Source: SKPT01 sp040905445 | GTDB taxonomy: Bacteria > Planctomycetota > Phycisphaerae > Phycisphaerales > Phycisphaeraceae | Reading direction: 5' to 3' | DNA: 57,210 nt | Assembly (NCBI GenBank): GCA_040905445.1 | Contig: JBBDRN010000006.1 | Coordinates: forward strand, 1 to 57,210 | Part shown: positions 8,842 to 18,236 of the stretch, in pieces | How the letters are laid out: the number at the start of each line of letters is the position of its first letter | How positions within the stretch are numbered: position 1 is the stretch's first letter | Notes under the pieces: model-generated | Told to the model about the DNA's origin: nothing | The model's input: the letters and a program-made list of their open reading frames with translations, nothing else | Database searches by the model: none | Program-made: the position numbers and the translations under genes

Positions 8842-9258
8842 ATGCCGCTGATGCCCAAACGGGTGAAGTTTCGCAAGCAGCAGCGTGGGCGGCTGAAAGG
8901 CAACGCCCACCGCGGCAACTATGTCGCGTTTGGTGACTACGGGCTGCAGGTGACGGAGGGCGGCTGGCTGACGGCGAGGCAGATCGAGGCCGGCCGCATC
9001 GCCGCCCGGCAGTTCGTGTCGCGTGAGGGCAAGCTGTTCATCCGGGTGTTTCCGGACAAGCCGATCAGCAAGAAGCCGCTCGAGACGCGCATGGGCAAGG
9101 GCAAGGCCGAGCCGGAGTACTGGGTGGCGCGTGTGAGGCCCGGGACGGTGATTTACGAGTTGACCGGTGTGCCGGAGGACGTGGCGAAGCGGGCGTTCGT
9201 GCGTGTGGCGCACAAGCTGCCGTTCCCCTGCCGGTTCGTGCAGCGTCGGCATCACTGA
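8842..9258 (+). CDS. rplP: 50S ribosomal protein L16
   Basis: Binds near the A site and contacts tRNA. The 138-aa product begins PLMPKRVKFRKQQRGR and keeps the conserved GKGKAEPEYWVARVRPG and KLPFPCRFV segments. GAGGTG lies 5 nt before the ATG. Standard position between rpsC and rpmC. Confidence 0.98.
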   Translation: MPLMPKRVKFRKQQRGRLKGNAHRGNYVAFGDYGLQVTEGGWLTARQIEAGRIAARQFVSREGKLFIRVFPDKPISKKPLETRMGKGKAEPEYWVARVRPGTVIYELTGVPEDVAKRAFVRVAHKLPFPCRFVQRRHH

Positions 9259-9306
9259 CCGTGACGAAGACAGCCGGGCGCAGCCCGCAGATGGTGGAAT
9301 TGATCG

Positions 9307-9513
9307 ATGAAAGCCAGTGAAGTTCACAAGATGTCGGACGCGGAGATCGTCGAGGAGCAGGCGCGGCTGCGCACCCGGCTGTACGAGCTGCGAAGCGCGG
9401 CGGTGACGGAGAAACTGGAGAACCCGCGCCAGTTCCAGCAGCTTCGCCGCGACATCGCGCGGCTGCTCACCGTCCAGCGTGCCCGCCAGATTCAGCAGGA
9501 GACCTCGGCATGA
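9307..9513 (+). CDS. rpmC: 50S ribosomal protein L29
   Basis: Small helical protein at the tunnel exit near L23. The 68-aa product has the two-helix pattern typical of the family, with ENPRQFQQLRRDIARL in the place of the usual LENPKRIREIRKDIAR. Its stop overlaps the rpsQ start by four bases (ATGA), which points to translational coupling. Confidence 0.95.
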   Translation: MKASEVHKMSDAEIVEEQARLRTRLYELRSAAVTEKLENPRQFQQLRRDIARLLTVQRARQIQQETSA

Positions 9514-9791
9514 CCCAGGCCGTTCAACGCAACCCGCTCAGCCGCATCGCGATCGGCGTCGTGACGTCGGACAAGCGCGACAAGACGCGCACCGTCGCGG
9601 TCGACTACAGCTTCCGGCACCCGAAGTATGGCAAGTACGTCAAGCGGCAGGCCCGCTACCACGTGCACGACGAGAAGAACGAGTCCAAGACCGGCGACCG
9701 GGTGCGGATCGCGCCGTGTCGGCCGCTGAGCAAGACCAAGGCGTGGCGGCTGCTGGAAGTCGTCAACGCGGCACCCGAAGTGGGCGCATGA
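9510..9791 (+). CDS. rpsQ: 30S ribosomal protein S17
   Basis: Primary 16S rRNA-binding OB-fold protein. The 93-aa product shows the family core: GVVTSDKRDKTRTVAVDY, then HPKYGKYVKRQARYHVHDE and GDRVRIAPCRPLSKTKAW. The start is fixed by the four-base overlap with rpmC. Confidence 0.97.
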   Translation: MTQAVQRNPLSRIAIGVVTSDKRDKTRTVAVDYSFRHPKYGKYVKRQARYHVHDEKNESKTGDRVRIAPCRPLSKTKAWRLLEVVNAAPEVGA

Positions 9792-9848
9792 TGTGGCAGC
9801 CGCTCGCGGCTTCGCAGATGCGGAGCCCGCAGAGCAGAGGATACAACA

Positions 9849-10235
9849 ATGCTTCAAGCTGAATCCAGATGCGATGTCGCGGACAATACGGGCGCCAAGG
9901 TGGCGTACGTGATCCGCGTGCTCGGCGGCTCGACCGCCCGCGGCCGACAGACCCGCCGGGCGGCGCGCCTCGGCGACCAGGTGGTCTGCTCCGTCAAGCG
10001 ATCGCTGCCCGGCAGCGACATGAAGACGGGCACGATCGTCAAGGGCGTCGTCGTGCGGACGCGCTACCCCGTGCGCCGGGCCGACGGCAGCTACGTGCGC
10101 TTCGACCGCAACGCGGTGGTGCTGATCGACAACGACGGCAACCCGCGGGGCACGCGCATCTTCGGCGCCGTCGCCCGCGAGCTGCGCGAGCGCAACTACA
10201 TGAAGATCGTGTCCCTCGCCTCCGAGGTGGTGTGA
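9849..10235 (+). CDS. rplN: 50S ribosomal protein L14
   Basis: Forms an intersubunit bridge. The 128-aa product is slightly longer than the usual 122 aa because of extra residues around SYVRFDRNAVVLIDNDG and the RRAARLGDQVV region. It starts LQAESRCDVADNTGAKVAYV and ends FMKIVSL-like (YMKIVSLASEVV). It is preceded by a 57-bp gap after rpsQ. Confidence 0.97.
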   Translation: MLQAESRCDVADNTGAKVAYVIRVLGGSTARGRQTRRAARLGDQVVCSVKRSLPGSDMKTGTIVKGVVVRTRYPVRRADGSYVRFDRNAVVLIDNDGNPRGTRIFGAVARELRERNYMKIVSLASEVV

Positions 10236-10252
10236 GAGCGTAACGTAAACAG

Positions 10253-10337
10253 TCACAGATGCACACAGATGCACACAGATGAGGACAAATGATTGGGCCG
10301 TGGATCGGCATCCGTGTTTATCTGTGTTTATCTGTGG
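10253..10337. repeat. Intergenic CACAGATG inverted repeat
   Basis: Three near-tandem copies of CACAGATG (one arm) are followed some 40 nt later by complementary copies of the type TTTATCTGTG. The RNA could fold into a long imperfect hairpin between rplN and rplX. A related element lies at 12184-12283. Such CACAGATG repeats are common intergenic sequences in planctomycetes. Confidence 0.65.
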
Positions 10338-10381
10338 CTGAGGTTTCCGAGGCGAACGGCTAAGAGCCAAAGGCAAAGACA

Positions 10382-10750
10382 ATGCCCCGACACGTAAGAA
10401 AAGGCGACATGGTGATCGTCATCGCCGGCGACGACAGCAAGCGCCGGCTGGGCGACGGGCGAAAGGTGCGCGACTACACGCCCCGGCGGGTGATGCGCGT
10501 GCTCCCGGACCAGGGCCAGGTGATCGTCGAGGGCGTGAACGTGCACAAGCGGCACGTGCGTCCGACGCAGGGCAACCCGCAGGGCGGCGTGACCGAGAAG
10601 GAGCTGCCCATCGACCTGTCGAACGTGCAGCCGGCGGTGGACGACAAGCCGACGCGTGTGCGTTTCGAGACGCGGGCGGATGGTTCGAAGGTGCGCGTTG
10701 CCGCACGCAACGGTGAGGTCATCGGTCCGGAGCTGAAGAAGGCCAGGTAA
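10382..10750 (+). CDS. rplX: 50S ribosomal protein L24
   Basis: Assembly initiator for the 50S subunit with a KOW motif. The 122-aa product begins PRHVRKGDMVIVIAGDDSKR. The KOW-type core is present: GQVIVEGVNVHKRHVRPTQ. It is a little longer than the usual 104 aa. It follows the intergenic repeat and precedes rplE. Confidence 0.95.
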   Translation: MPRHVRKGDMVIVIAGDDSKRRLGDGRKVRDYTPRRVMRVLPDQGQVIVEGVNVHKRHVRPTQGNPQGGVTEKELPIDLSNVQPAVDDKPTRVRFETRADGSKVRVAARNGEVIGPELKKAR

Positions 10751-10800
10751 GGCTCGGCAGGCATCGGCCCGCGGGCTGATCACGATCAAAGGAAAGCGCC

Positions 10801-11382
10801 ATGACGCCTCGTCTCAAGGAACAGTTCTACGGCCCCGTCTGGGAGAAGCTCCAGGCCGAGTTCGCGGTCAAGAACCGCATGGCCCTGCCGCGGCTGGAGA
10901 AAATGATTCTCAGCGTCGGGCTCGGCCACCAGCTCGAGGGGACGAAGGTCAACGCCAAGGCCCGCGAGCAGGCGCTCCAGGACCTGGCGCTGATCACCGG
11001 GCAGAAGGCCGTGATGGTCAAGGCCAAGAAGTCGGTTTCCAACTTTAAGGTCCGCAAGGGCTACGAGACCGGCGCGATGGTGACGGTTCGCGGGGACCGG
11101 ATGTGGGAGCTGCTGGATCGGCTGATCACGCTGGCGATCCCACGGATCAAGGACTTTCGCGGGCTGAACCCCAAGAGTTTTGACGGCCGGGGCAGCTACT
11201 CGTTCGGCCTGCAGGAGCAGGGGGTGTTTCCGGAGGTGGACATGGCCAACGCCCAGCACATTCACGGGATGCACGTGACGCTGACGTTCCGAAACGCGAC
11301 GGACGAGATGTCGCGGACCGCGCTGCGTGAGCTGGGGATGCCGTTTACGAAAGAGGACGAGGCGCAGCGCAGCGCTGCGTGA
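10801..11382 (+). CDS. rplE: 50S ribosomal protein L5
   Basis: Binds 5S rRNA and contacts P-site tRNA. The 193-aa product contains KSVSNFKVRKGYETGAMVTV, then PRIKDFRGLNPKSFDGRG and SFGLQEQGVFPEV, all hallmarks of the family. GGAAAG lies 4 nt before the ATG. Confidence 0.97.
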   Translation: MTPRLKEQFYGPVWEKLQAEFAVKNRMALPRLEKMILSVGLGHQLEGTKVNAKAREQALQDLALITGQKAVMVKAKKSVSNFKVRKGYETGAMVTVRGDRMWELLDRLITLAIPRIKDFRGLNPKSFDGRGSYSFGLQEQGVFPEVDMANAQHIHGMHVTLTFRNATDEMSRTALRELGMPFTKEDEAQRSAA

Positions 11383-11423
11383 GTCAGGCACAGGGTTTGG
11401 AACCCGGATTGGAACCAGGCGAT

Positions 11424-11693
11424 ATGTCATCCAAGAGCACGACGGTACGAATGGCGCGCGTGCAGCGCACGGTGGAGAAGTACGCGGACCTGCGTCACAA
11501 GCTCAAGGCCGAGGGCGACTACGCCGCGCTGCAGCGGCTGCCGCGTGACGCGAGCCCGACGCGGCTTCGTCGGCTGTGCGCGTTGACCGGGCGCAGCCGG
11601 GCGGTGTACCGCAAGTTCAACCTTTCGCGGATCAAGCTCCGCGAGCTGGCGTTGGAAGGCAAGGTCCCGGGGATGCGCAAGGCATCCTGGTAA
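11424..11693 (+). CDS. rpsN: 30S ribosomal protein S14 (zinc-independent type)
   Basis: Head protein S14 in its long, zinc-free form: 89 aa with no CXXC pairs. The C-terminus RKFNLSRIKLRELALEG, then GMRKASW, is diagnostic. The ATG at 11424 gives exactly the usual length; an in-frame GTG at 11379 would add an unrelated N-terminus. Confidence 0.96.
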   Translation: MSSKSTTVRMARVQRTVEKYADLRHKLKAEGDYAALQRLPRDASPTRLRRLCALTGRSRAVYRKFNLSRIKLRELALEGKVPGMRKASW

Positions 11694-11757
11694 TCGCGAG
11701 CGATGACGCCGCACAGGCCCGCAGCAGCAAGCCCGCAGAGGCAGGAGCAACGAACCG

Positions 11758-12156
11758 ATGTCGATGAATGATCCGATTGCCGACATGCTGACCCGCATCC
11801 GCAACGCGGTGCGCAACCGGGCCAAGCGCGTCGACTGCCTGAATAGCAAGATTTGCGCCGGCATCGCCAAGGCGCTGAAGGACGAGGGGTACGTCAGCGA
11901 CTTCTCGGTGATCGACGACGGACGGCAGGGGATCCTGCGCGTGGAGCTGCGCTACGGGCCCCAGGGCGAGCAGCTCGTGCACCGGCTGGACCGCGAGAGC
12001 CGGCCCGGGCGGCGGATCTACTGCGGCGTCGAGGAGCTGCCCAAGCCGCTCGGCGGCATGGGGATCGCGGTGGTCAGCACGTCGCGCGGCGTGCTCTCCG
12101 ACCGCCAGGCCCGCGAAGCGCACATCGGCGGCGAGCTGCTGTGCACGGTGGAATAA
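11758..12156 (+). CDS. rpsH: 30S ribosomal protein S8
   Basis: Primary 16S rRNA-binding protein and, in E. coli, the repressor of the spc operon. The 132-aa product has the N-terminal DPIADMLTRIRNAVRN motif and the C-terminal signature GMGIAVVSTSRGVLSDR with EAHIGGELLCTVE. Standard position between rpsN and rplF. Confidence 0.98.
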   Translation: MSMNDPIADMLTRIRNAVRNRAKRVDCLNSKICAGIAKALKDEGYVSDFSVIDDGRQGILRVELRYGPQGEQLVHRLDRESRPGRRIYCGVEELPKPLGGMGIAVVSTSRGVLSDRQAREAHIGGELLCTVE

Positions 12157-12183
12157 GAGCGAAACCCGCAGGAACGGAACATA

Positions 12184-12283
12184 GCCACAGATGAACACGG
12201 ATGAACACAGTAAGCCATCAAGCAGAGCACGCGGGCGGTGTCGGCCAAGCCGCGGATCCGTGTGCACCTGTGGCCGTCTGTGG
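12184..12283. repeat. Second intergenic CACAGATG inverted repeat
   Basis: CCACAGATGAACACGGATGAA on the left is answered by GGATCCGTGTGCACCTGTGG and CTGTGG on the right, giving an imperfect long hairpin. It lies in the rpsH-rplF gap and is of the same family as the copy at 10253-10337. Confidence 0.6.
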
Positions 12284-12308
12284 CTCGTCCGGAGAGGATT
12301 GATCAGCG

Positions 12309-12851
12309 ATGTCCAGGATTGGTAAGAAACCCGTGGCGATTGCCGGCAGTGCGAAGGTCAGCGTCGCCGGGCGGCAGGTGACGGTCGAGGCCGGCAGCAA
12401 TCGGCTGTCGATCACCCATCCGCCGGAGGTCCGCGTCCGCGTGGACGACGGCGCCAAGGAAGTCGTCGTCGAGCGCGAGAACGACTCGCGGCGGGCCAAG
12501 GCGATGCACGGCCTGACGCGGTCGCTGATCGCGAACATGATCGAGGGCGTGACGGTCGGGTACGCGAAGGATCTGGAGATCAACGGCGTGGGCTGGAACG
12601 CCCAGCTCCAGGGGCGGACGCTGAACCTGAACGTGGGCTATGCCGACACGCGCAGCCTGTCGATTCCCGCGGGGCTCGAGGTGACGGTGCAGCAGAACAA
12701 GATCCGCGTCGCCGGGCCGGACAAGCAGGCGGTGGGGCAGTTCGCGGCCGTGGTGCGAAGCCAGCGCCCGCCCGAGCCTTACAACAGCAAGGGCATCAAG
12801 TACGCCGACGAGGTCATCGTGACGAAACAGGGCAAGGCCTTCGGCGGTTAA
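12309..12851 (+). CDS. rplF: 50S ribosomal protein L6
   Basis: Two-domain protein at the base of the L7/L12 stalk, close to the elongation-factor site. The 180-aa product begins SRIGKKPVAIAGSAKVSV and carries the signature PEPYNSKGIKYADE near the C-terminus. GAGAGGA lies about 10 nt before the ATG. Confidence 0.97.
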   Translation: MSRIGKKPVAIAGSAKVSVAGRQVTVEAGSNRLSITHPPEVRVRVDDGAKEVVVERENDSRRAKAMHGLTRSLIANMIEGVTVGYAKDLEINGVGWNAQLQGRTLNLNVGYADTRSLSIPAGLEVTVQQNKIRVAGPDKQAVGQFAAVVRSQRPPEPYNSKGIKYADEVIVTKQGKAFGG

Positions 12852-12890
12852 TCCGAAGCGGACCCGCGACTCGACGAACGGAACTAGACG

Positions 12891-13247
12891 ATGGACAAGA
12901 ACCGACACAAGCGCATCCGCTGGCGCCGCCGCAAGACCGGGCTGCGCAAGCGCATCATGGGCACGCCCGAGCGTCCCCGGCTGACGGTGTACCGCAGCCT
13001 CAAGCACATGTACGCCCAGATCGTCGACGACCTCGGCGGGCGAACGCTGACCTGCGCGTCGACCGAGGAGGCGAAGCTGGACAAGGGCAACAACGTCGAC
13101 GCCGCCAAGGCGGTCGGCCAGCGGCTCGCGGAGAAGGCGAAGGCGGCAGGCATCGAGCAGGTCGCGTTCGACCGCAACGGCTTCAAGTACCACGGGCGGG
13201 TCAAGGCGCTCGCCGACGCGGCGCGGGAAGCAGGTCTCAACTTCTAA
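12891..13247 (+). CDS. rplR: 50S ribosomal protein L18
   Basis: 5S rRNA-binding protein. The 118-aa product has the basic N-terminus (RHKRIRWRRRKTGLRKRI), the RPRLTVYRSLKHMYAQIVDD strand pair and the ending FDRNGFKYHGRVKALADAARE, GLNF. Standard position before rpsE. Confidence 0.97.
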   Translation: MDKNRHKRIRWRRRKTGLRKRIMGTPERPRLTVYRSLKHMYAQIVDDLGGRTLTCASTEEAKLDKGNNVDAAKAVGQRLAEKAKAAGIEQVAFDRNGFKYHGRVKALADAAREAGLNF

Positions 13248-13296
13248 CCTCCAGCGACGGGCTAAGGGCTAAAGGCTACCGGCTAAAAGGCAAACC

Positions 13297-14127
13297 ATGG
13301 CAGAAGCACTCGCAGATACACAGGCCCTCGAATCGACCACCGTGGGCATCTACCGCACCGCCACCGTCGTCAAGGGCGGGCGCCGGTTCAGCTTTGCCGC
13401 GCTCGTCGTCGTCGGCGACCGCCACGGCGGGGTGGGGATCGGCTACGGCAAGGCGCCGGGCGTTCCCGCGGCGATCGAGAAGGCACAGAAAGACGCTCGT
13501 AAGCAGATGAGCCGCGTCAAGCTGCTCGAAGGCACGCTGCCCCATCCGGTCACCGGCCGCTTCGGCTCGGCGATGGTCCGGCTGCTGCCCGCCGCGCCCG
13601 GTACGGGCGTGATCGCCGGCGGCACCGTCCGCGCCGTGCTCGAGATGGCGGGCGTCAACGATTGCCTGTCCAAAGCCTACGGCTCGACCAACAAGAAGAA
13701 CCTGTGCAAGGCGGTGATGAACGGCCTGGAGCTGCTGCGGACCAAGCAGCACGTGGCGCAGCTTCGCGGCGTGGAGCTCGACGAGACCGAGGCGGAGCGG
13801 AAGATCACGGCTGCGCAGAAGTTCATGGCCGAGTCCGCCGAGCAGGAGCAGGCCGCCGCCACCCCGGCCACCACCGGGCGGGCGTCGGCGACGCCGACGC
13901 CGGAGCAGCAGGCGACCGCGGCGCCGGGGGCCGAACGTGGCGAGCAGGCGGGCGGCGGTGGTGCCGCGCCGGTGCAGGGTGAAGCGGCGAGCCCCGCGCC
14001 CGCGCCGCAGGAGGACGAGGCCAATCCGCACGTGGGCGGTGCGGGCGAGGGTGGCGAGGCCGGCGGCACGCAGTCGCCGCAGCAGGAGCCGCCGCAGCCC
14101 GAGCAGGAACCCGACCAGAAGCAGTAA
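13297..14127 (+). CDS. rpsE: 30S ribosomal protein S5 with long acidic/Pro-Gln-rich C-terminal tail
   Basis: S5 acts at the mRNA entry channel and in decoding fidelity. Residues up to about 165 are a normal S5: double-stranded RNA-binding-like domain (RTATVVKGGRRFSFAALVVVG, GKAPGVPAAIEKA) and the second domain (LLPAAPGTGVIAGGTVRAVLE). The protein then continues for about 110 residues of low-complexity Ala/Pro/Gln/Glu sequence without a recognisable domain, giving 276 aa against a usual 160-170. The tail keeps a single open frame up to the stop and is followed by rplO, so it is unlikely to be a misread. rpmD (L30) is missing from its usual place after this gene. Confidence 0.96.
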   Translation: MAEALADTQALESTTVGIYRTATVVKGGRRFSFAALVVVGDRHGGVGIGYGKAPGVPAAIEKAQKDARKQMSRVKLLEGTLPHPVTGRFGSAMVRLLPAAPGTGVIAGGTVRAVLEMAGVNDCLSKAYGSTNKKNLCKAVMNGLELLRTKQHVAQLRGVELDETEAERKITAAQKFMAESAEQEQAAATPATTGRASATPTPEQQATAAPGAERGEQAGGGGAAPVQGEAASPAPAPQEDEANPHVGGAGEGGEAGGTQSPQQEPPQPEQEPDQKQ

Positions 14128-14213
14128 GGGACGGCGTTTTTTCGCCGCCCGCCCCTGCTGGCATCACCTGAACCCGGAACTCCGAACCCGACTCCGACCG
14201 CGAGGCACACGCC

Positions 14214-14693
14214 ATGATGATCCACGAAATCACCGTCCATGTCGGCCGTCACAAGCGGCGCAAGCGTGTCGGGCGCGGGCCCGGCTCGGGCACGGGCAAG
14301 ACCGCCGGCCGGGGCAGCAACGGCGCGCGGTCGCGCTCCGGCTTCTCGACGCAGGTCGGGCGCGAAGGCGGGCAGATGCCGCTGTACCGCCGCGTGCCCA
14401 AGCGAGGCTTCTCGAACACGCGCTTCCGCGGCCCGGCGTTCGCCATCGTCAACATCCGCGCGCTCGACGCCCGCTTTGAAGACCACGCCGAGGTCACGCC
14501 CGAGACGCTCGTCGCCGCGGGGCTCGTCGGCAGCACCCGCCAGCCGGTGAAAGTGCTGGGCGCCGGCGAGACGAAGAAGAAGCTGAAGGTGACCGCCGCG
14601 GCATTCTCGCAGACGGCGCAGGACAAGATCACCCAAGCCGGCGGATCCGTCACCGTCGCCGATTACAAGAAGAAGGCGGCGGCGAGCAAGTAG
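14214..14693 (+). CDS. rplO: 50S ribosomal protein L15
   Basis: Late-assembly large-subunit protein. The 159-aa product has the Gly/Arg-rich N-terminus (KRVGRGPGSGTGKTAGRG), the central GQMPLYRRVPKRGFSN motif and the C-terminal domain (VLGAGETKKKLKVTAAAFS). Two adjacent ATGs (14214 and 14217) could serve as start. It follows rpsE directly without rpmD. Confidence 0.96.
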   Translation: MMIHEITVHVGRHKRRKRVGRGPGSGTGKTAGRGSNGARSRSGFSTQVGREGGQMPLYRRVPKRGFSNTRFRGPAFAIVNIRALDARFEDHAEVTPETLVAAGLVGSTRQPVKVLGAGETKKKLKVTAAAFSQTAQDKITQAGGSVTVADYKKKAAASK

Positions 14694-14770
14694 ACGTGTC
14701 GACAGGAGGCCGCGCCAGGCGGATTCGACTCGCTTCGGACGATCGAGACCCAGCGCCCGCGTCGGCGCGC

Positions 14771-14776
14771 TATAAT
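14771..14776 (+). promoter_or_regulatory. Possible -10 box upstream of secY
   Basis: A perfect TATAAT lies 54 nt before the secY start, in otherwise GC-rich DNA. No convincing -35 box was seen at the right distance, so this is a tentative internal promoter separating secY from the ribosomal genes. Confidence 0.4.
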
Positions 14777-14829
14777 CGCGGCTTTTGCGGAGCCGCCGCC
14801 GACTCCGCGCAACGCCTTTTGGAAGCCCC

Positions 14830-16212
<1,383 letters not shown>

Positions 16213-16327
16213 CGCGGGACGGCGCGTGGCGGGGGTCGAAGGGCTCCGCCGATCGCGTGCAGACCCGCTCCGGAGCAGGTGTTACGGTGCGGCAGGGAGT
16301 TTGGCCATGGGCCCGACCGCCCGCCCC

Positions 16328-16344
16328 GGGGGGTGGGGGGGGGG
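16328..16344 (+). repeat. G6-T-G10 homopolymeric tract
   Basis: Six G, one T and ten G lie 18 nt upstream of the -35 box of the map promoter. Long G runs are prone to slippage and could form a quadruplex. No gene overlaps it. Confidence 0.6.
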
Positions 16345-16361
16345 AGCCCCAGGGCTTGGAT

Positions 16362-16390
16362 TTGCCACCTCGGGCCGGTCCCGATACAAT
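16362..16390 (+). promoter_or_regulatory. Sigma70-type promoter of map-infA-rpmJ
   Basis: TTGCCA at 16362-16367 and TACAAT at 16385-16390 are separated by 17 nt, the ideal spacing. A start near 16397 would leave a leader of about 70 nt before map. Confidence 0.7.
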
Positions 16391-16467
16391 TGCCGGTTCG
16401 CCCGAGCCGCCGGATCGGCTTGATACGCGGACTTGACACGCGGAGGGGGCCGATTCAGCAGCGAGCG

Positions 16468-17247
16468 ATGGCGATCAGGCTGAAAACGCGCGATGAGATC
16501 GAGCGCATGCGGGCCGCCGGCCGCATCGTTCAGCAGGTGCACCAGCGCTGCCGGGAGCTATGCAAGCCCGGGGCGACGACACAGGAGATCGACGAGGCGG
16601 CCTACCGCCTGTTCACCGACGCCGGGGCCACGGGGCTGTTCAAGAACTACCCCACGTATCGGCCGGGCGAAGGGTTCCCGTCGAACCTGTGTATCAGCGT
16701 CAACGAGGTCGTGGTCCACGGCATCGCCAACGGGCGGGCCATTCAGGACGGCGACGTGGTGGGCGTGGATTGTGGTGTGAAGCTGGACGGGTGGTGCGGG
16801 GACGCGGCGACGACGATCATGGTCGGCCACGTTCGGCCGGAGGTTCGGAAACTGTGCGAGGTGACGGAGCATGTGCTCCGGCTCGCGATTGAGAACATAC
16901 GCCCGGGCCGGCGATGGAGCCAGGTCGCCCGGTTGATGCAGAATTACGCGGAATCGCACGGCTACGGGGTCGTGCGTGATTTTGTCGGCCACGGAATCGG
17001 TCAGCAGATGCACGAGGAGCCAAAGGTGCCGAATTTCGTCAGTCCGCAGCTTCTCAAGAACGACATTGAGCTGCGCGAGGGGATGGTGCTGGCGATCGAG
17101 CCCATGTGCAACCTCGGCGGCGCGGAGGTGCTGACGCTCGAGGACAACTGGACCGTCGTCACCGCGGACCGCCAGCCCTCGGCGCACTACGAGCACACCG
17201 TCGCGGTGACCGCCAGCGGCGCCGACGTGCTGACCGACGGACGATAG
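16468..17247 (+). CDS. map: Methionine aminopeptidase, type I
   Basis: Removes the initiator methionine from nascent proteins; cytosolic dinuclear metalloenzyme. The 259-aa product has the pita-bread fold landmarks: Asp ligands in VGVDCGVKLDGWCGDAATT, His in GHGIGQQMHEEPKVPN, and Glu in EGMVLAIEP with the last Glu in LEDNWTV. The ATG at 16468 gives the family N-terminus AIRLKTRDEIERMRAAG; an in-frame extension to 16279 runs through the promoter and the G tract. It is cotranscribed with infA, 22 bp downstream. Confidence 0.97.
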   Translation: MAIRLKTRDEIERMRAAGRIVQQVHQRCRELCKPGATTQEIDEAAYRLFTDAGATGLFKNYPTYRPGEGFPSNLCISVNEVVVHGIANGRAIQDGDVVGVDCGVKLDGWCGDAATTIMVGHVRPEVRKLCEVTEHVLRLAIENIRPGRRWSQVARLMQNYAESHGYGVVRDFVGHGIGQQMHEEPKVPNFVSPQLLKNDIELREGMVLAIEPMCNLGGAEVLTLEDNWTVVTADRQPSAHYEHTVAVTASGADVLTDGR

Positions 17248-17269
17248 GCCAACATAACAGGAATCATCA

Positions 17270-17485
17270 GTGCCCAAGGAAGACAAGATTCAGCTCGAAG
17301 GGGAAGTGCTCGACTCCCTGCCCAACGCGATGTTTCGCGTGAAGCTGGAGAACGATCACGAGCTGGTCGCCCACATCTCCGGGAAGATGCGCATGCACTA
17401 CATCCGCATCCTGCCCGGCGACCGCGTGACGGTCGAGATCAGCCCCTACGACCTGTCCAAGGGACGCATCACGTATCGGCATTGA
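17270..17485 (+). CDS. infA: Translation initiation factor IF-1
   Basis: Binds the A site of the 30S subunit during initiation. The 71-aa OB-fold product (KEDKIQLEGEVLDSLPNAMF, LENDHELVAHISGKMR, then ILPGDRVTVEISPYDLSKGR) matches the family over its entire length. It starts with GTG, preceded by AGGA 7 nt upstream. The map-infA-rpmJ order is classic. Confidence 0.97.
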   Translation: MPKEDKIQLEGEVLDSLPNAMFRVKLENDHELVAHISGKMRMHYIRILPGDRVTVEISPYDLSKGRITYRH

Positions 17486-17558
17486 GCATTGAGCGAAAGG
17501 CACGCAGGCAACGCAGGGTGGGGCGAGCGAAGCGCAACCCACGGCCACGAGGTGAACC

Positions 17559-17672
17559 ATGAAAGTAAGAAGCAGCGTCAAGCGGATGTGTGAGAACTGC
17601 AAGGTGATCCGGCGCAAGGGAATTGTGCGCGTGATCTGCACCAACCCGAAGCACAAGCAGCGCCAGGGCTGA
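17559..17672 (+). CDS. rpmJ: 50S ribosomal protein L36
   Basis: A 37-aa zinc-ribbon protein of the large subunit. It begins KVRSSVKRMCENCKVIRRKG and ends with NPKHKQRQG. The zinc ligands C11, C14, C27 and H32 are all present, so this is the zinc-binding form. GAGGTG lies 5 nt before the ATG. It sits between infA and rpsM, as expected. Confidence 0.96.
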   Translation: MKVRSSVKRMCENCKVIRRKGIVRVICTNPKHKQRQG

Positions 17673-17734
17673 GGACGAACTGTCGATTTGTGCATTGTGA
17701 CTCGTTCATTGTGAATTGATTGAAGGAACCCGCC

Positions 17735-18118
17735 ATGCCGCGCGTATCAGGCGTCGACATTCCGGACAACAAGCCGATCCGCATCTCGCTGCGTTACATC
17801 TACGGCATCGGTCCGCACCATGCCGAGAGCATCTGCCGCGAGGCGGGCATTGAGCCGCACACCCGCGCCAACCAGCTCAGCGAAGACGTGCTGGCGCAGC
17901 TCGCGGGGCTGATCGAGAGCAACTACCTGACCGAGGGCGCCCTGCGCCGGCAGGTGGCGCAGAACATCGCCCGGCTGCGCGACATTCGCAGCTACCGGGG
18001 CGACCGCCACCGCCGGGGCCTGCCCGTGCGGGGCCAGCGCACGCAGACCAACGCGCGCACCCGCAAGGGCAAGCGCAAGACCGTGGCGGGCAAGAAGTCC
18101 GTCAAGGGCGTGAAGTGA
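17735..18118 (+). CDS. rpsM: 30S ribosomal protein S13
   Basis: Head protein that contacts P-site tRNA and forms intersubunit bridges. The 127-aa product starts PRVSGVDIPDNKPIRISLRY and contains YGIGPHHAESICREAGI and the basic end RGQRTQTNARTRKGKRKT. The ATG at 17735 is preceded by GAAGGA 8 nt upstream; an in-frame ATG at 17720 is less likely. Confidence 0.97.
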   Translation: MPRVSGVDIPDNKPIRISLRYIYGIGPHHAESICREAGIEPHTRANQLSEDVLAQLAGLIESNYLTEGALRRQVAQNIARLRDIRSYRGDRHRRGLPVRGQRTQTNARTRKGKRKTVAGKKSVKGVK

Positions 18119-18236
18119 TCGCTGATTGCTGATTGCTGGAGATCAGCGGTTGGCGTTTTGAACCAAACGGAAGTCAGATGCCCGTCCCTCGCGTTAAGGG
18201 GAGAAGAGTGGCATCGCTCAGCTTCAAGGGAAAGTC

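Noticed and set aside
14130..14152. Hairpin GGCG-TTTTTT-CGCC between rpsE and rplO as a terminator
   Set aside because: The T run lies in the loop, not after the stem, and the operon continues directly into rplO.
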